From Paenibacillus sp. MZ04-78.2 (GTDB lineage: Bacteria; Bacillota; Bacilli; Paenibacillales; NBRC-103111), in assembly GCF_024213375.1 (NCBI RefSeq), contig NZ_JANAVJ010000014.1, positions 62,226 through 126,225 on the forward strand: a stretch of 64,000 nucleotides of DNA, written 5' to 3'. The first letter of the stretch is position 1; each line of letters opens with the position of its first letter. The translations under genes were made by a program, and so were the position numbers. Below the pieces are notes generated by a model. The model ran no database searches and was not told where the DNA came from. It saw only the letters and a program-made list of their open reading frames with translations. Shown piece after piece: positions 26,672-35,530 of the stretch.

Positions 26672-26766
26672 GCTACCCACCTATTATGCGAATGATTTCC
26701 ACTGTCCCGTCTATTTTCCTCGTTCGCCATTTTTTACTACAAAACCATGTTTCCCTTCGGACGGCA

Positions 26767-26803
26767 GCAAAAAAAGACATCGTCCTCATTCAGGAACGAT
26801 GCC
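26767..26803 (-). terminator. Terminator at the end of the DHODH-like fusion gene
   Basis: Arms 26776-26785 and 26793-26803 pair with one mismatch or bulge; the reverse strand continues with seven T. The stem includes the last codons of the gene. Confidence 0.7.
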
Positions 26804-28759
26804 TTGGGTCAACGTGGATTCCAACGGCGGACCGCTTCGCACGGGCCGCTGCATCAGATACGGATATAGCAGAATCAAACCGCCGACATACAGCAGGAAA
26901 GCGAAGTATGCGGGAAGCAGATGAATGAAATCGGTGTAGCTGATTTGAAAATGTACGCTGAGGCCCGCCAGAAAGCCGGGAAATCCGCCCAGCAGCAGCG
27001 TCCACCAGACCCAGCGCTGGCCTTGGCCGATGCCCCACAAAGCGATGATCAGCACGGCGATGGCGTTCGAGAACAGAGCGCCGCCGAAGCCCGCCCGGTC
27101 ATGCGCGATCAGCGGGATCAAGCGCTCGTTGATGTCCGCGAGCATCTCCGCCGAGGCGCATAGATAAGCAAGGTCCGTCGGGACGAAGACGAAGGTGATT
27201 CCGATGCCTGCGATCACGACGCCGCCGACAGCAAGCGCGAAGCCAAGCGTGACGAACAGAAACTGGCCCCATTGGGCGCGCCGCCAGATCCGGTCGTTCG
27301 CCAGATTCGGCGGATCGTACGAAGGCCGGTCGGCCCGCGCCCGCATGGACAGGATGAACATCGGCAGCAGCACCGCCCCCGCCAGCGCATGCAGCGGGTC
27401 GAAATACCCGTATCCGAGGTACAGGAAAAAGCTGCTGAAGCCGACCAGACCGGAGGTCATCAAGGCCGTTTTCGTCCAATGCAGCCCTTTTCTCAGCCCG
27501 TGCCGGGCCAATTGGTAATACAAGATACCGATAGAGATCATCGTTCCCGCCAGCGTTACCCGGTCGTGCGACATAAAGCCGAGCAGCCAGCGATTCGCCT
27601 GCCCGAGCATCGTCTGATCCATGCCGAGAAACAACACATCGTACGGCAGCATAACCGTTGTCGCCGCGATGATCCAAGCCAAAATGCCGCCGATGACCAT
27701 ACCGATGCCAAGCAGGCACATCCAGCCCCAATCCCGCCAAAAGGGTGCTTCCGGCGGAATCTCCGTCTCCCGCACTTTCTCGTAGATGAACGCCTCGTTG
27801 ATCCGCTTCGGCAGCCCCGGCCCGGAATAGACAAGTCCGCTGTGAAGCTGCACGCAATCCGCTCCCGCTTCCACCGCCAGCAGCGCGTCCCGGGGCTCGT
27901 GGATGCCCCCGGCCAAAATGATCGTCAGCTCCGGCCCGGCAAGCTGCCGAAGCTGCTTCACCCGTTCCACGCCCGGCGCAAGGGCCTCCCGCCCGATGAC
28001 GAAGCCCTCGGGCGTCCGCACGGCATCGCCCACGACGATGCCCTCCCATGCCGCCGCGTCGATCCGGCCGAGCAGCGCTTGCAGCCGTTCCGCCGGATCG
28101 TCCGGCGCCACGTACAGCAGCAGCGGCTTCCCCGGGGCTGCCTCCCGGGACGCCTGCCGGACCGCGCTCAGATACGCTGCGGTCTCTTCCAGCGACCAGC
28201 CCGTATCGACGCTGTCGATATAGAACGCGGCAGCCCATGGGGCGAGCTGTTCTATCATCCGCCGCAGCTCCGCCTGCGCCTGTTCCGGTGACGCGCCCGG
28301 CATCGGCCGCAGCCGGAACATCAGCGGCAGCCGGTGCCCCTGCTTACGCTGCATGCGCCGGACGAGCTTTTCCAGCCCTTCGTTCGCGCCGATGTTCGGG
28401 TAGAACAGCGCTTCGCCGGACACCTCCCTTCGAATCGGGCGGTCGTCCGTTACTTCCCGGACCGTCACCGGGCCGATCTCGATAAATCCGAACCCGAATT
28501 GAGCCAAGGCCCGATGCGCCGTACCGTGAGCATCCAGTCCGCCGCTAAGGCCGACGGGATATTTCAGGCGCAGCCCCCCGCACGCTTCGCTTTCCAGAAT
28601 CGGATGCGACTCCATATGCCCGAGCGTCTTAATGACCAGCGCCCCCCCGGGCAGTCTGCTGAGCAGGCCCATCGCTCCCAACGTGAAATCCCTCGCCGTC
28701 TCGGCGGGCAGTCCGAACAACAACGGACGAAACAACGTCTGATACGACCAATCCGGCAT
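26786..28759 (-). CDS. Dihydroorotate-dehydrogenase-like domain fused to a polytopic membrane domain
   Basis: This 657-residue protein has an N-terminal class 2 DHODH-like barrel (about 1-335: VGLSGGLDAHGTAHRALAQF, GFGFIEIGPVT, NIGANEGLEKL, then the FMN-phosphate region ILAGGIHEPRDALLAVEAGA and LVYSGPGLPKRINEAF). The remaining ~320 residues form seven or more membrane helices. The usual substrate/catalytic stretch NxSSPN is not present; the corresponding position reads DSVDTGWSL, so orotate synthesis is doubtful. FMN binding looks possible. The ATG at 28759 follows GGGAGTGAGAG. It stands alone after the terminator of the MoxR-VWA operon. Function unknown; a membrane flavoprotein redox role is a guess. 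Confidence 0.75.
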   Translation of the reverse strand: MPDWSYQTLFRPLLFGLPAETARDFTLGAMGLLSRLPGGALVIKTLGHMESHPILESEACGGLRLKYPVGLSGGLDAHGTAHRALAQFGFGFIEIGPVTVREVTDDRPIRREVSGEALFYPNIGANEGLEKLVRRMQRKQGHRLPLMFRLRPMPGASPEQAQAELRRMIEQLAPWAAAFYIDSVDTGWSLEETAAYLSAVRQASREAAPGKPLLLYVAPDDPAERLQALLGRIDAAAWEGIVVGDAVRTPEGFVIGREALAPGVERVKQLRQLAGPELTIILAGGIHEPRDALLAVEAGADCVQLHSGLVYSGPGLPKRINEAFIYEKVRETEIPPEAPFWRDWGWMCLLGIGMVIGGILAWIIAATTVMLPYDVLFLGMDQTMLGQANRWLLGFMSHDRVTLAGTMISIGILYYQLARHGLRKGLHWTKTALMTSGLVGFSSFFLYLGYGYFDPLHALAGAVLLPMFILSMRARADRPSYDPPNLANDRIWRRAQWGQFLFVTLGFALAVGGVVIAGIGITFVFVPTDLAYLCASAEMLADINERLIPLIAHDRAGFGGALFSNAIAVLIIALWGIGQGQRWVWWTLLLGGFPGFLAGLSVHFQISYTDFIHLLPAYFAFLLYVGGLILLYPYLMQRPVRSGPPLESTLTQGIVPE

Positions 28760-28822
28760 TCTCTCACTCCCGTACTCCATTATCCATATGGTGCCATTGT
28801 ATCACGCTCCACCAATCGAGCA

Positions 28823-28864
28823 TAAAAAAAGCGGCCGGGTGCAAACATCCGCTGCCCGACCGCT
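28823..28864 (-). terminator. Terminator of the SWIM-MoxR-VWA operon
   Basis: AGCGGCCGGG (28830-28839) pairs with 28855-28864 at 9 of 10 positions and the reverse strand continues with seven T, 35 bases after the VWA stop. Confidence 0.8.
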
Positions 28865-28897
28865 ACCCTCAACCTTTTGCCTCAACCGTCGTACGGC

Positions 28898-30103
28898 CTA
28901 CTTCTTCGCATCCTTCCCCGCCTTCGCGGCGAGCTCCTGCAAATCCCGTCCCTGCAACGCGCCTTCGATCAGCTCGGGGAGCAGATCCGGCGTGCAGCCG
29001 AAGCACGGGATGCCGAACTGTGCAAGCGACTTGGCGACATGCTCGTCATACGACGGAACGCCGCTGTCCGATAGGGCCAGCAAGCAAAGCACCTGCACGC
29101 CCGCCTGCCGCATTTCTCTCATCCGGCGGATCAACGCGGACCGGTTCCCGCCCTCGTACAAGTCGGAGATCACAATAAACAGCGTCTTCTTCGGCTCAGT
29201 GATGAACTGCTCGCAGTAGGCGACCGACTTGTTAATGTCCGTCCCGCCTCCGAGCTGAATGCCGAACAGCATATCGACGGGATCGTCCGCGCACTGCTCC
29301 GTCAAATCGACGACCTCCGTATCGAACACGACGACACGGGTGTCAAGCGCCGGCATGCTGGCGAAGATCGAACCGACCACGGAGGCGTAAATGACGGAAT
29401 CGGCCATCGATCCGCTCTGGTCGATATCCAGAATAACCGTCCATTCTTTGCTTCTGCGCGCACGGTCGAAGAAATAGAACCGCTCCGGGATCAGCCGCTT
29501 CGTTTCCGTATCGTAGTGCTTCAGATTGGCGCGGATGGTCTTTTTCCAATCCATCCCGGATAAGGACGGAAGCGGCGAATGCTTCCTGCGGTTTAAAGCG
29601 CCGGTCACCGCCTGACGGATCTCGTGCTCCAGCTTCTTGGAAATTTCATCCACTACAGCTTTCACGAGCTGCCGGGCCGTGTCCTTCGTCTTCTCGGGAA
29701 TTTTGCCGCGCAGCGCCATGAGCGTCGCGACCATGCGAATATCCGGCTTCACCTGCGCCAGTGTTTCCGGTTCGAAAAGCAGCTGCGTCAGCCCTTTGCG
29801 CTCGATGGCGTCGGCTTGAATAACCGAGACGATGTCCGATGGGAAAAAGGTGCGGATATCCGCAAGCCACTTCGCCACCTTGGGCGAAGAAGGGCCCAGC
29901 CCGGCAGAACGCGGTCCCGAGGAGGCGTCGGCTTCCAGCCCTGTACCCCCGGTGCCGTCGTAGATGGCCGCCAGCGCTTGGTCTAGAATTTGCGCCTCAC
30001 CGTTCAGCAAGCACTCTCCTTGCGAGTACTCTGCGAGCTTTTCTTCGGACGCGTCTCCGAGAATCAGTCTCCATCGTTGCAACGCTTTATTTTGATCCGT
30101 CAT
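28898..30103 (-). CDS. VWA-domain (CoxE-like) protein
   Basis: The 401-residue protein has a helical N-terminal half and a C-terminal von Willebrand A domain with an intact MIDAS: ILDIDQSGSMADS, the Thr in LGGGTDINK and the Asp in FIVISDLYEGG. It is the last gene of the operon, 3 bases after the DUF5682 gene. MoxR-type ATPases commonly act with VWA proteins to insert metals or remodel partner complexes. Here both travel with DUF5682, HEAT-like and SWIM proteins. Confidence 0.85.
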   Translation of the reverse strand: MTDQNKALQRWRLILGDASEEKLAEYSQGECLLNGEAQILDQALAAIYDGTGGTGLEADASSGPRSAGLGPSSPKVAKWLADIRTFFPSDIVSVIQADAIERKGLTQLLFEPETLAQVKPDIRMVATLMALRGKIPEKTKDTARQLVKAVVDEISKKLEHEIRQAVTGALNRRKHSPLPSLSGMDWKKTIRANLKHYDTETKRLIPERFYFFDRARRSKEWTVILDIDQSGSMADSVIYASVVGSIFASMPALDTRVVVFDTEVVDLTEQCADDPVDMLFGIQLGGGTDINKSVAYCEQFITEPKKTLFIVISDLYEGGNRSALIRRMREMRQAGVQVLCLLALSDSGVPSYDEHVAKSLAQFGIPCFGCTPDLLPELIEGALQGRDLQELAAKAGKDAKK

Positions 30104-30106
30104 GGT

Positions 30107-32482
30107 CTACAAGTCCCCGAAATCAAAATCGTTAAGTTCATCCAGCTTCCCTCTTTCGTCTTCGCTTAGCGGCTCCTGCAGCTGCTCCGCAGTCCCCAGA
30201 CCGTCGAGGCCCCAAAGCACGCCCAGCGTTTCGGCAATCGCCGCTTTCTCCCTGGGCTCGAACGAGCCGAACGCCCTGCGCAAAAAGACCAGCGAACGCA
30301 GGAACGCCTCGTCCTCCAGCGACGCGATATATTCGTCGAGCTGCTGCCACAGTCCCGAGCGCGACAGCAGCGCATACCGGTTCCGCATCGACACGCCTTC
30401 GAACCAGCCCGCGCCAAGCTCCGCCGGAATTCCCGGCGACAACCGCCGCGACACTTCCTGCGAGCACTGGTCGGCAGAGATCAAATTCCGCTCCAGCAAG
30501 ATGGCAAAAGCAAACCCGGACAGCTTCGCATTCCGGTCGTCCCGGGAAGCCAGCGCCCACAGCTCGGCAAGCCACCGCTCGTCGTCCACTTCTTCCGAAT
30601 GCTCCTGCGAGATGCGGTGCATCTCGTTCATGCCGGTCACCATGCCGCCTGCCGCTTCATCGCTGCACACGGCCGCGTCCACAAGAAGCAGCGTCCCCCG
30701 CAAAAACAGTTGCTGAAGCAGCGGCACGAACGACGAGGTATCCACCTTGCGAATATCGCCATAGCGGATCAATATCGATAATTCGTTGGCCGCGGCGGCG
30801 ATCTGCGCGAAGTCTCCGGCGTCGACAGCCAGCCGCTGCAAGGTGAGCCTCGCTTCTTCCATCGCCTCGGGAAGTCCGCACTGGCAAGCCAAGCGGATGA
30901 TCCGGGAAGCTTCCGCGAGATCGGCGCACCCTTCGAGCCGCTCGTGCAGCACAAACGCTGCGGCAAGCTCCACCGTTTCGCCTTTGAGCGTCGATTCCAC
31001 CGCTTGAATCTCCACCTCGGGGCTCCACTGGAGCACCCAGTGCTCCGCCCAGGTCGCCGTATCCTGCCGAGCCTGCTGCTGCCGCGCAAAATCGATGCCG
31101 AGCAGCGCAAGCCGGTTCAAAAAGACGGACCGGTGCAGATCAAGAAACGCCGCCTCTTCGCTCTTAACCCGCCGGTTCTCCCGCAAATCCAGCTCCAGAT
31201 CGGTAGCGACGGCCGACTTATACTTCTCCAGCTTCAGACGCTTCAGATGCCGGTTCAGATCGTCCTGAATCGGCGTCTGGCTAACCCCCTCGGGCAGCGC
31301 GCCGATCGCCGTGCCGATATCCGTGCGGGCCAGCGCCTCGGCCACTGAGCCCAAGTCCCCGAACCCGAGACAGACAACGGCCGCATCCCGCAAGTCCCCC
31401 CAGGTCGGCATGCCGCCCCCGCGCAGCGAGGCGAGCGATTCGGCGAGCCGTACCCCCTCGATGACGGAAGCGGTGGAGCGATACGTTCCGCTTTCCCGCA
31501 GATACAAGGCCACTTGCGACAAGTAAAGCGACGGCAGTCTGGACGCGTCCTGCCGGTTCAAGCAATCCCACATCCGCTCGAAATAAGCCGGGGCCTGATT
31601 GCCCGCGCCGTAGCCGGATTGAACGGACAGCTTGTAGTACGAATAAGGCATCAGCGTCAGCTTGGTGGACGCACGAGGCAGCTTGCGCGTTTCCTCGTCC
31701 GACATCGCAGGCAACGTTAAATCCATCGCCGAGACGTGATGCGCCCCAGTCACGACCACGATGCGGTCCGATGGTCTGGCGGCGTCCAGCGCTTGCCGGA
31801 TCTTCCGCCGCATGTAAGCTTCACGCACGGCGTTGTAGGACGATTCCCGCGGGTCATGCGCCCGCTCTTCCTGCTCCAGCAGCTCGCGCATTTCCGCGGA
31901 GAACCGTTCGATGGCGTGACGATACGCTTCTTTGCTCGGACTATTCTCGAAATGCCGCTCCCAGTAGCTGTCGTAATCCGGCTCCCCGGCCAGCTCGGCA
32001 ACCCGCTCGTACAGCTCGTTCTGCCGCCGGTAAAAGGCTCTGCGTTCCGCCAGCGCATCCTGCCGGCCCGTTTGACCGTCCTCGCGATCCGTTTGTTCGC
32101 CTTCCTGGTCCGGTTCCTCCGGGCCCGCGCTTGCGCGTCTTGCCGCTTGCAGCGTCACCGCCACATCGGAAGGAAGATCAATGAACTCGGCGTGAACCCC
32201 GTTTTCCGCCGCCCATAGAAAAGCCTGGTATTCGGGAGAATACGAAGCCAAAGGGAATACGAGCGTACGAACCGGAAGCTGATCGGTATAAGCAAGAATC
32301 GCGATGGGCGGCACGACGCCGCGGGAAGCGATCTGCCCGATCAAGTCCCCCGCATCCGAAGGCCCTTCCACCAGCACGACCTGCGGCCGGATTTCGTCCA
32401 GAAACGCCCGCAGATGATAGGCGCCCGCCGGCGACAAATGGCGGATGCCAAACACATGGACTCTCCCGTCACTAGTGCTCAA
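30107..32482 (-). CDS. DUF5682-family protein
   Basis: The protein (791 residues from a TTG at 32482) opens with VHVFGIRHLSPAGAYHLRAF and VVLVEGPSDAGDL, the signature of DUF5682, and has a conserved VVVTGAHHVSAM further in (about residue 250). The rest is a long helical region. The TTG overlaps the TGA of moxR (TTGA) with GGGAGA upstream, a classic coupled start; ATGs at 32500 and 32521 lie inside moxR without good sites. Biochemical function is unknown; the family is known for its linkage to MoxR, VWA and SWIM genes. Confidence 0.8.
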   Translation of the reverse strand: MSTSDGRVHVFGIRHLSPAGAYHLRAFLDEIRPQVVLVEGPSDAGDLIGQIASRGVVPPIAILAYTDQLPVRTLVFPLASYSPEYQAFLWAAENGVHAEFIDLPSDVAVTLQAARRASAGPEEPDQEGEQTDREDGQTGRQDALAERRAFYRRQNELYERVAELAGEPDYDSYWERHFENSPSKEAYRHAIERFSAEMRELLEQEERAHDPRESSYNAVREAYMRRKIRQALDAARPSDRIVVVTGAHHVSAMDLTLPAMSDEETRKLPRASTKLTLMPYSYYKLSVQSGYGAGNQAPAYFERMWDCLNRQDASRLPSLYLSQVALYLRESGTYRSTASVIEGVRLAESLASLRGGGMPTWGDLRDAAVVCLGFGDLGSVAEALARTDIGTAIGALPEGVSQTPIQDDLNRHLKRLKLEKYKSAVATDLELDLRENRRVKSEEAAFLDLHRSVFLNRLALLGIDFARQQQARQDTATWAEHWVLQWSPEVEIQAVESTLKGETVELAAAFVLHERLEGCADLAEASRIIRLACQCGLPEAMEEARLTLQRLAVDAGDFAQIAAAANELSILIRYGDIRKVDTSSFVPLLQQLFLRGTLLLVDAAVCSDEAAGGMVTGMNEMHRISQEHSEEVDDERWLAELWALASRDDRNAKLSGFAFAILLERNLISADQCSQEVSRRLSPGIPAELGAGWFEGVSMRNRYALLSRSGLWQQLDEYIASLEDEAFLRSLVFLRRAFGSFEPREKAAIAETLGVLWGLDGLGTAEQLQEPLSEDERGKLDELNDFDFGDL

Positions 32483-33579
32483 TCGTTCATCTCCCGGCAT
32501 GCGTTGTACAGACTCCGCCATTCCGATCCCCGCTTTTTCATCACATTTTCCAAATATTCTTTCCAGGCAATACGGTCCTTCTCCTCATCCTTCACAATCG
32601 CGCCTTGCAGAGCGGCAGCTAAATCCTCCTCTTGAATCCGGCCGTTTCCGAAGCTGGCGGCAAGCGCCATGCTGTTCGTCAATAGCGAGATGGCTTCCGC
32701 CGTCGAGATGACGCCGCTCGGCGATTTCAGCTTCTCCTTGCTGTCTAGCGTCACCCCGGCGCGCAGCTCCCGGAAAATGGTAACGATCTTGCGCACCGCT
32801 TCCTCCTCCGGCAATGCCGCCTGTAGCTCGTAGTTGGCGGCAATTTCGCCGACGCGTTTGCGTACGATCTCAACTTCCGTTTCCAGACCGGACGGCGACG
32901 GCAGCACCAGAATGTTGAACCGGCGCTTGAGCGCGGCGGACATCTCATTCACGCCACGGTCCCGCGTGTTCGCCGTTGCGATGATCGAGAAGCCTCTGGC
33001 TGCCGACACCTCGCGGCCCAGCTCGGGGATGGAGATCGTTTTTTCCGACAAAATGGAAATTAGCGCATCCTGCACCTCGGAGGCGCAGCGGGAAATTTCC
33101 TCGAAACGGGCGATCCCGCCGCCCTCCATCGCCCGGTAAATCGGGCTCTTGAGCAGCGCTTCATCCGACGGGCCGTGCGCCAGGAGCATCGCATAGTTCC
33201 ACGAATAGCGGACATGCTCCTCGCTCGTTCCGGCCGTTCCCTGAACAACCTTGGACGAGTCGCCGTGGATGGCGGCCGTCAAATTCTCGGAGAGCCACGA
33301 TTTCGCCGTTCCCGGCTCCCCGATCAGCAGCAGCGCCCGGTCCGTCAGCAGCGTCGCGACAGCAATCTCCACCAGCCGCGTGTGGCCGATATATTTGGGC
33401 GTAATGTTCACACCGCCCGCCTTTCCCCCGGTAATAAACGTAAGCACCGACCGCGGCGACAACTGCCAGCCCGCCGGCTTCGGGTCTTGATCCGCTTCCT
33501 TCAACGCTTCCAGTTCCTTGGCGTACAGCTGCTCCGCAGGCAGCCTCAATACATTTTGCTTTTGATCCATTCGGTCCAT
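32479..33579 (-). CDS. MoxR-family AAA ATPase
   Basis: The 366-residue protein has Walker A LLIGEPGTAKSW, Walker B-like GGIARFEEISRCASEVQDAL, sensor 1 FSIIATANTRDRG and the MoxR lid helices. It starts at an ATG with AAAGGAG four bases upstream, inside the end of the HEAT-like gene (34-base overlap), and its stop overlaps the DUF5682 start. The first 60 codons also exist as a truncated duplicate at 35345-35530. Probable motor of the five-component system. Confidence 0.9.
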   Translation of the reverse strand: MDRMDQKQNVLRLPAEQLYAKELEALKEADQDPKPAGWQLSPRSVLTFITGGKAGGVNITPKYIGHTRLVEIAVATLLTDRALLLIGEPGTAKSWLSENLTAAIHGDSSKVVQGTAGTSEEHVRYSWNYAMLLAHGPSDEALLKSPIYRAMEGGGIARFEEISRCASEVQDALISILSEKTISIPELGREVSAARGFSIIATANTRDRGVNEMSAALKRRFNILVLPSPSGLETEVEIVRKRVGEIAANYELQAALPEEEAVRKIVTIFRELRAGVTLDSKEKLKSPSGVISTAEAISLLTNSMALAASFGNGRIQEEDLAAALQGAIVKDEEKDRIAWKEYLENVMKKRGSEWRSLYNACREMND

Positions 33580-35348
33580 TCCGCTCCTTTGCCTGTTTCC
33601 GATTCATCGCTCGTTTTCGTTTTAAGCCGCTCCGCCACTTCAAGCACCTGCTGCTTCATGCTTTCGTAAGCGAGCTGGTGGGCAAACTTCTCCAGCCTTT
33701 CGGCATAGCTGCCGGGAAGCAGCGACATCAACGCCAATTTGTCCTGGTCCAAATAATAAAACTGCTTGCCGCCCGAAGCTTCGAGCGCCTGCATCAGCAG
33801 CTCCGGGGTTTCTTCGTGCCCAATCTTGAACAAGGCAAAGAACAGCGAGACCGTTCTCGACTTCATCTGCTGCGGCGCCACCCCCGCCTTTTTCAACAAG
33901 TAATCGGCGACTTTCGTGTCCGGCTCCCGGACGAACCGGCACACCAGTTCTTCTTCGTTGATGTCCACAAACAAATGCACCCAGCGGGGGTCCCACGAAA
34001 CCGTAGACGACTCCTCCGTATTACGATACACGGTCAGGGCCAGCCGCTCGGTCAAATCGTGCAGCGTACGCAGCAGCTCTTTGGCCAGCGCCTGCTGTTT
34101 GCCGCGGCGAATCAGAGGATCGAACTTGTCGTAAACCTCCTCCGGGGACAAGCAGTGAAGCGCCGCTTGAAAGCTGTACGAAATGTGCTTTCCGCCCCAC
34201 CGCCGGTACAGCGACTCCACAAACCGGTAGCTTTCCGGCTGCTGCATATCGAGCAGAAGTTGTGCCGCATATTGTTGAACGGCCGTCGTTTCTTTGACCA
34301 TGAAAGCAGGCGAGGACAGCAGCTTTTCCAAAAAGACGCGCACCGCCTCGTCGTTCTTTCCTTTCAGGCATTGCACCGCCACGGACAGCTGCTCCGCCGC
34401 TTCCGTCTTCACGTAGCTTCCGTCAAAACCATTCAACCACGCTTCCGCTTGATCCAGTATCCGCTGGGTCAACGTAGGATGAAAGCAAGCTTGAATCGGC
34501 TCCACCGCAAGCTCGCGGTCCTTGCCCATCAGCGCTTCGAACAACCGGCCGGCCGCCCGATCGGTCCCCAGCCGGGATAAAGCCGACAAGGCGGCGCGGC
34601 GTATTTCTTTTTTCCGCTCGTACGACTTCTCCAGCACAACGTCCTCCAGCTCGGGGTAGTCCCCGAGAATGTCCACGGCCGCTATGCGGACTTCGGCCGA
34701 GCCTTCGCCAGCCGCCTGCAGGATCAGTCCGGCAATCGTCGGCCCTTGCAGACGATGGATCAAAGACAGCTTGCGGGCGTCCCCTTTGCCGCCCTGAAGG
34801 TTCAACTGCCGGTATAGTATCGGTACGATCGCAGGCCCGATGGACGGAATAACTTCATCGTGCATAAACTCGGCAATTTCCGCATACCCGTCTTCCAAAG
34901 CAGCGACCGCGGGTATATGCGTCCGAAAATCTTGAAACAACGAGTCTTTGTACCCTTGGCGGATCACATCCAAGCGGCCGGGCCCGCGTTCTGTCAAAGC
35001 CTCGATGAGAGCCTTCATTTTCCGGTACGGAACGGCTGTTACCCCGCGCGTATCCGTCACTTGAACGTCCTCCAGCGTCCCCTGCGCCTCCGTCCGTCCT
35101 TGGGTATACAAAATGGAGTGCAGCAGGGTGCCGAGCTCCAACAGTTTGACGGAGGCTTGCTCGGGCTTGGCTTCCGTTACGAGCTGTACGGCATCGGCCA
35201 GCCGGTTGAACACCGGCGCGTTCTCTCCGAGCTTGCGCAACTGAGGCAGCAGACGGGTTAGCCGCAGGTCGCCTGTGGCGACGGAACTGCCGGCAATGTA
35301 CAACCGGCGCACTTCTTGATGCAGATCGGTAAGCACCTGTAAGCTCAT
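33546..35348 (-). CDS. HEAT-like repeat protein, copy B
   Basis: The 600-residue helical protein contains HEAT/PBS-lyase-like units (EVRIAAVDILGDYPELEDV, KKEIRRAALSALSRL, ELAVEPIQACF). It is the second copy of the tandem duplication and lacks the AAGGAG site of copy A. Its ATG overlaps the TGA of the truncated moxR reading frame as ATGA, so translation probably depends on re-initiation after that 61-codon frame. Near the end it differs from copy A by deletions (GGKQFYYLDQDKLAL against a longer segment). Likely a scaffold of the MoxR-VWA system. Confidence 0.85.
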   Translation of the reverse strand: MSLQVLTDLHQEVRRLYIAGSSVATGDLRLTRLLPQLRKLGENAPVFNRLADAVQLVTEAKPEQASVKLLELGTLLHSILYTQGRTEAQGTLEDVQVTDTRGVTAVPYRKMKALIEALTERGPGRLDVIRQGYKDSLFQDFRTHIPAVAALEDGYAEIAEFMHDEVIPSIGPAIVPILYRQLNLQGGKGDARKLSLIHRLQGPTIAGLILQAAGEGSAEVRIAAVDILGDYPELEDVVLEKSYERKKEIRRAALSALSRLGTDRAAGRLFEALMGKDRELAVEPIQACFHPTLTQRILDQAEAWLNGFDGSYVKTEAAEQLSVAVQCLKGKNDEAVRVFLEKLLSSPAFMVKETTAVQQYAAQLLLDMQQPESYRFVESLYRRWGGKHISYSFQAALHCLSPEEVYDKFDPLIRRGKQQALAKELLRTLHDLTERLALTVYRNTEESSTVSWDPRWVHLFVDINEEELVCRFVREPDTKVADYLLKKAGVAPQQMKSRTVSLFFALFKIGHEETPELLMQALEASGGKQFYYLDQDKLALMSLLPGSYAERLEKFAHQLAYESMKQQVLEVAERLKTKTSDESETGKGAEWTEWIKSKMY

Positions 35349-35530
35349 GTGATGTTCACGCTACCCGCGTGTCTCCCGGTAATAAATGTAAGCTCGGACC
35401 GCGGCGACAATTGCCAGCCCGCTGGCTTCGGATCTTGATCCGCTTCCTTCAACGCTTCCAGTTCCTTGGCGTACAGCCGCTCCGCAGGCAGCCTCAACAA
35501 TACATTTTGCTTTTGATCCATTCGATCCAT
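35345..35530 (-). pseudogene. Truncated duplicate of moxR (first 61 codons)
   Basis: The frame matches residues 1-60 of the intact MoxR at about 90% and ends at a TGA created at the duplication joint. It lacks the P-loop and all ATPase motifs. It begins inside the end of HEAT copy A, as the intact moxR does in copy B, and its stop overlaps the ATG of copy B. It may act only as a translational bridge. Confidence 0.88.

Noticed and set aside
27099..28291. Long open frames on both strands overlapping the DHODH-like fusion
   Set aside because: Gly/Arg-rich products without domains; the main frame has clear FMN and membrane features.
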